Shown here: positions 43,395 through 45,171 of the stretch, in pieces
Numbering within the stretch: the stretch's first letter is position 1
Layout: every line of letters begins with the position of its first letter
Assembly (NCBI GenBank): GCA_937889225.1
Contig: CALAST010000084.1
Span: forward strand, 1-45,171
Source: an uncultured Lachnobacterium sp.
Lineage (GTDB): Bacteria > Bacillota > Clostridia > Lachnospirales > Lachnospiraceae
DNA: 45,171 nucleotides
Reading direction: 5' to 3'
Notes under the pieces: generated by a model
Database searches by the model: none
What the model saw: only the letters and a program-made list of their open reading frames with translations
What the model was told of the DNA's origin: nothing
Position numbers and translations under genes: made by a program

Positions 43395-43889
43395 TTATTC
43401 TTCTAAAATATCATTCCCAATAATGGATTTCATGTTCCTCAAAACAGTTCGTACTTTATCGCTATTAAAAATGAATTCCAATATTTGTTCAAATTTCTCC
43501 TCTGAATTTATTACAAAATATGCTCTGGTAGTACTTGAACAATTTACACACTTGAACATTTCTGTTTCTATAATCTCTAACCCTATTTCGTTTGGCACAC
43601 TTATCAACAATGGATAAAATGTTATTCCATAATAAATAAAAAAAATATTAAATGCATAATCTGCTAATCCATTTGAACTTAAATCCATTCTATATGCAAA
43701 ATCACTTTCTATATTCATACTTGAAAGCATTTTACTTGGAATTGATGAAATTCGATTAATTTCATCAATATCAATATAAAAAACATCTCCGGTTCCTTCC
43801 TACAAAAAATTTGACTGTTCTTCCACCAAATCAATCGGATTATTGGTATCACCTTTTAAATTTTCTAAATCTCTCCATAAATTTTTCAT
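43395..43889 (-). pseudogene. Unknown gene interrupted by an in-frame TAG codon
   Basis: Reading leftward from an ATG at 43889 gives 29 codons (MKNLWRDLENLKGDTNNP and on), then TAG at 43800-43802. The same frame then stays open for 134 more codons to the stop at 43395. The ATG overlaps the LRR gene's stop (ATGA), as expected for a real downstream gene, so the break looks like a nonsense mutation. The intact product would be about 164 aa. The downstream part alone (from an ATG at 43730, 111 aa) has no good ribosome binding site. I do not recognise the family. It could be a small cytosolic partner of the LRR protein. Confidence 0.65.
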
Positions 43890-45004
43890 TCTTTTTTTCC
43901 TATCTCAAAATATAATGGAAAATGGTCGCTTACTTTTGTTTCGCCTAATACTTTAAATGTAAAATTTTCTTCTTCCGCAAATTTCTGTGCATAAGAATCC
44001 TTTTCTCCATACACAACTAAATCTTCCGATACACCACAAAATGCTCCGTCCCAATCTTCATGAACCATTGTTATATTAGTAACACTTGCCGGAATTACAA
44101 TTTCTTTTAAATTTTCACATTGACAAAATACTTCACAACCTATTTCTGTAACACCTTCCGGAATCACAATTTTTGTAATATTCTTATTTTCACGAAATGC
44201 ACCATCTGCAATAAATGTAACATTTTCAGGAATTGATACGCTAGAATCTTTTCCTCTATATCCAACCATAGTATGACCATAGCATATTACTGTACCATTT
44301 TCATAGATTACATTAGTTCGTTTAACAACCTCATCAGTTGATGATAAATATTTTTCAGCATAAGAACCTTTATTAACATATATCTCATGCCCTCTATATA
44401 AATGTTCATTATTGCTGTAGCCAAATTTCCAGTTTCCATGAAATGCATTATTTCCTATACTTGTTACGCTAGATGGGATAACTACTTCTCTTAACAAATC
44501 CTTATATTCTGCTTCACTACTTTTTGCTAATCCATAAGCTTCAATCGTTTCTACACCTTCTTTAAGAATAACTCTTTCTAAATTAAGGCATCCCATAAAC
44601 GCTTTTTCTTTAATCGTCTTAACGTTTCCTGGAATAATCACTTTTTTTACTGTCTCACAATTTTCAAATGCCAACGAACCAATTACTGTTACATCAGATG
44701 GAATAGTAACTTCTTCTGCATTGCCTGTATATTTAGTCAATACTCCATCCTCAATACAAAAACCATTTTCATCAGCCTTAATTTCGATACTTACAAATTT
44801 TTCCTGTGCACTTACTGTTTTTGATTCTTTAATTACTTTTTCTTCCTGTGTGCTTATTTCTTCCAATAATTTTGATTCTGTATTCCTTTCTTCACTTACA
44901 AGCTCTGTTTCAGTATTGATAAGTTCTGTTTCAGTAGCTCTGACCGTCACATTCCCTATCGGTGAAATAATACTGCTTGTCAGCATCGCTGCTGCCAACA
45001 TCAT
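43886..45004 (-). CDS. BspA-like leucine-rich-repeat surface protein
   Basis: A 372-aa secreted-looking protein. The N-terminus (MMLAAAMLTSSIISPIG) resembles the core and cleavage region of a signal peptide but lacks the usual lysines, so the true start may lie upstream. A Glu/Thr-rich linker (about 24-70) is followed by BspA-type LRR_5 repeats, such as VIGSLAFENCETVKKVIIPG, AFMGCLNLERVILKEGVETI and GAFRENKNITKIVIPEG. No cell-wall anchor is visible. BspA-like proteins bind host or bacterial surface ligands. No clear ribosome binding site precedes 45004. Its stop overlaps the start of the interrupted gene. Confidence 0.8.
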   Translation of the reverse strand: MMLAAAMLTSSIISPIGNVTVRATETELINTETELVSEERNTESKLLEEISTQEEKVIKESKTVSAQEKFVSIEIKADENGFCIEDGVLTKYTGNAEEVTIPSDVTVIGSLAFENCETVKKVIIPGNVKTIKEKAFMGCLNLERVILKEGVETIEAYGLAKSSEAEYKDLLREVVIPSSVTSIGNNAFHGNWKFGYSNNEHLYRGHEIYVNKGSYAEKYLSSTDEVVKRTNVIYENGTVICYGHTMVGYRGKDSSVSIPENVTFIADGAFRENKNITKIVIPEGVTEIGCEVFCQCENLKEIVIPASVTNITMVHEDWDGAFCGVSEDLVVYGEKDSYAQKFAEEENFTFKVLGETKVSDHFPLYFEIGKKE

Positions 45005-45067
45005 TGCTAATAATTGATAAACTTCAACACTACCATATATGATAACAAAGTGTAATCGAAATTTTAG

Positions 45068-45100
45068 AAAAAAAAACGAAAATCTTGATTTCCAAGATTT
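45068..45100 (-). terminator. Rho-independent terminator of the tRNA transcript
   Basis: Perfect 8-base stem AAATCTTG / CAAGATTT (45080-45087 and 45093-45100) with a 5-base loop. On the minus strand it is followed by TCG and a run of T (about nine). It lies 19 bases after the tRNA 3' end. Confidence 0.85.
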
Positions 45101-45118
45101 CCGCCTACTTTAAATGAG

Positions 45119-45171
45119 TAGCGAGAGGGGGATTCGAACCCTCGACACCACGGGTATGAACCGTGTGCTCT
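45119..45171 (-). tRNA. tRNA-Met (CAT anticodon), 3' part, runs off the window
   Basis: The minus strand from 45171 reads AGAGCACACGG, loop TTCATAC, CCGTG, then the T arm GAGGG-TTCGAAT-CCCCC and acceptor TCTCGCT with discriminator A. The anticodon stem is CACGG/CCGTG and the anticodon CAT. The lack of the three consecutive G-C pairs flanking the loop in initiator tRNA suggests elongator Met (or Ile2 with a modified base). No CCA is encoded. The T stem has one A-C mismatch. The 5' third is outside the window. Confidence 0.92.

Noticed and set aside
43800..43802. TAG as a pyrrolysine codon
   Set aside because: There is no sign of pyrrolysine genes in the window and the protein is not a methylamine methyltransferase; mutation or sequencing error is simpler.

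Overview
The window looks like a chromosomal segment from a gut-type Lachnospiraceae (Clostridia). The evidence is low GC content, AT-rich intergenic DNA, strong AGGAGG-like ribosome binding sites, cytosolic GH2/GH3/GH13 glycosidases, a DUF1292 protein, an SPKTG-anchored surface protein, a BspA-type leucine-rich-repeat protein and a lipoprotein serpin. Most genes are on the minus strand. The plus strand carries a MATE pump, the GH2 enzyme and an EamA transporter. This assignment rests on recognition of families, not on a database search.

Layout, left to right. (1) 1-~215: the 5' end of an IS200/IS605-type tnpA (minus strand, cut by the window edge) with a subterminal hairpin. (2) 386-9360: a MATE exporter, a ~105-bp imperfect palindrome, a 61-aa membrane protein, a four-gene block (OmpR-type regulator, intramembrane-type histidine kinase, ABC ATPase, 928-aa FtsX-type permease) typical of envelope-stress or peptide-resistance modules, and a chemoreceptor. 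(3) 9445-17036: a CapA-like lipoprotein, a solitary IS605-like hairpin, GH3, DUF1292, a PatB/MalY lyase, and a GH2 enzyme behind a near-consensus promoter. (4) 17307-22627: a KdpE/KdpD-like two-component pair without a Kdp pump, then an operon of ECF sigma factor, membrane anti-sigma factor and serpin. (5) 22862-28644: NUDIX, nitroreductase, IspF overlapping a MATE gene, a nested 117-bp palindrome, phosphate acetyltransferase, and an EamA transporter. (6) 28705-33912: a 1735-aa cell-wall-anchored metallophosphoesterase with two lamin-tail-like domains. (7) 34092-43074: a tightly packed block of a GH13 alpha-glucosidase, DUF4422, an HD phosphohydrolase, a small possibly beta-grasp protein, and a 1658-aa DUF4132 (YehI/MolR-like) protein. 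(8) 43395-45171: a gene interrupted by an in-frame TAG and coupled to a BspA-like LRR gene, then the 3' part of tRNA-Met(CAT) with its terminator.

How the genes may work together. The sigma/anti-sigma/serpin operon reads as a self-contained envelope response that delivers a protease inhibitor to the cell surface. Its predicted reactive bond is Lys-Ser, suggesting a trypsin-like target. The two-component/ABC block reads as detection and removal of an antimicrobial. The GH2, GH3 and GH13 enzymes lack signal peptides and would act on imported sugars. GH2 and GH13 carry extra helical modules outside the catalytic core that may be related. The least understood unit is the HD / 111-aa / DUF4132 operon, which lacks the MoxR, VWA and SWIM genes found near DUF4132 genes in enterobacteria.
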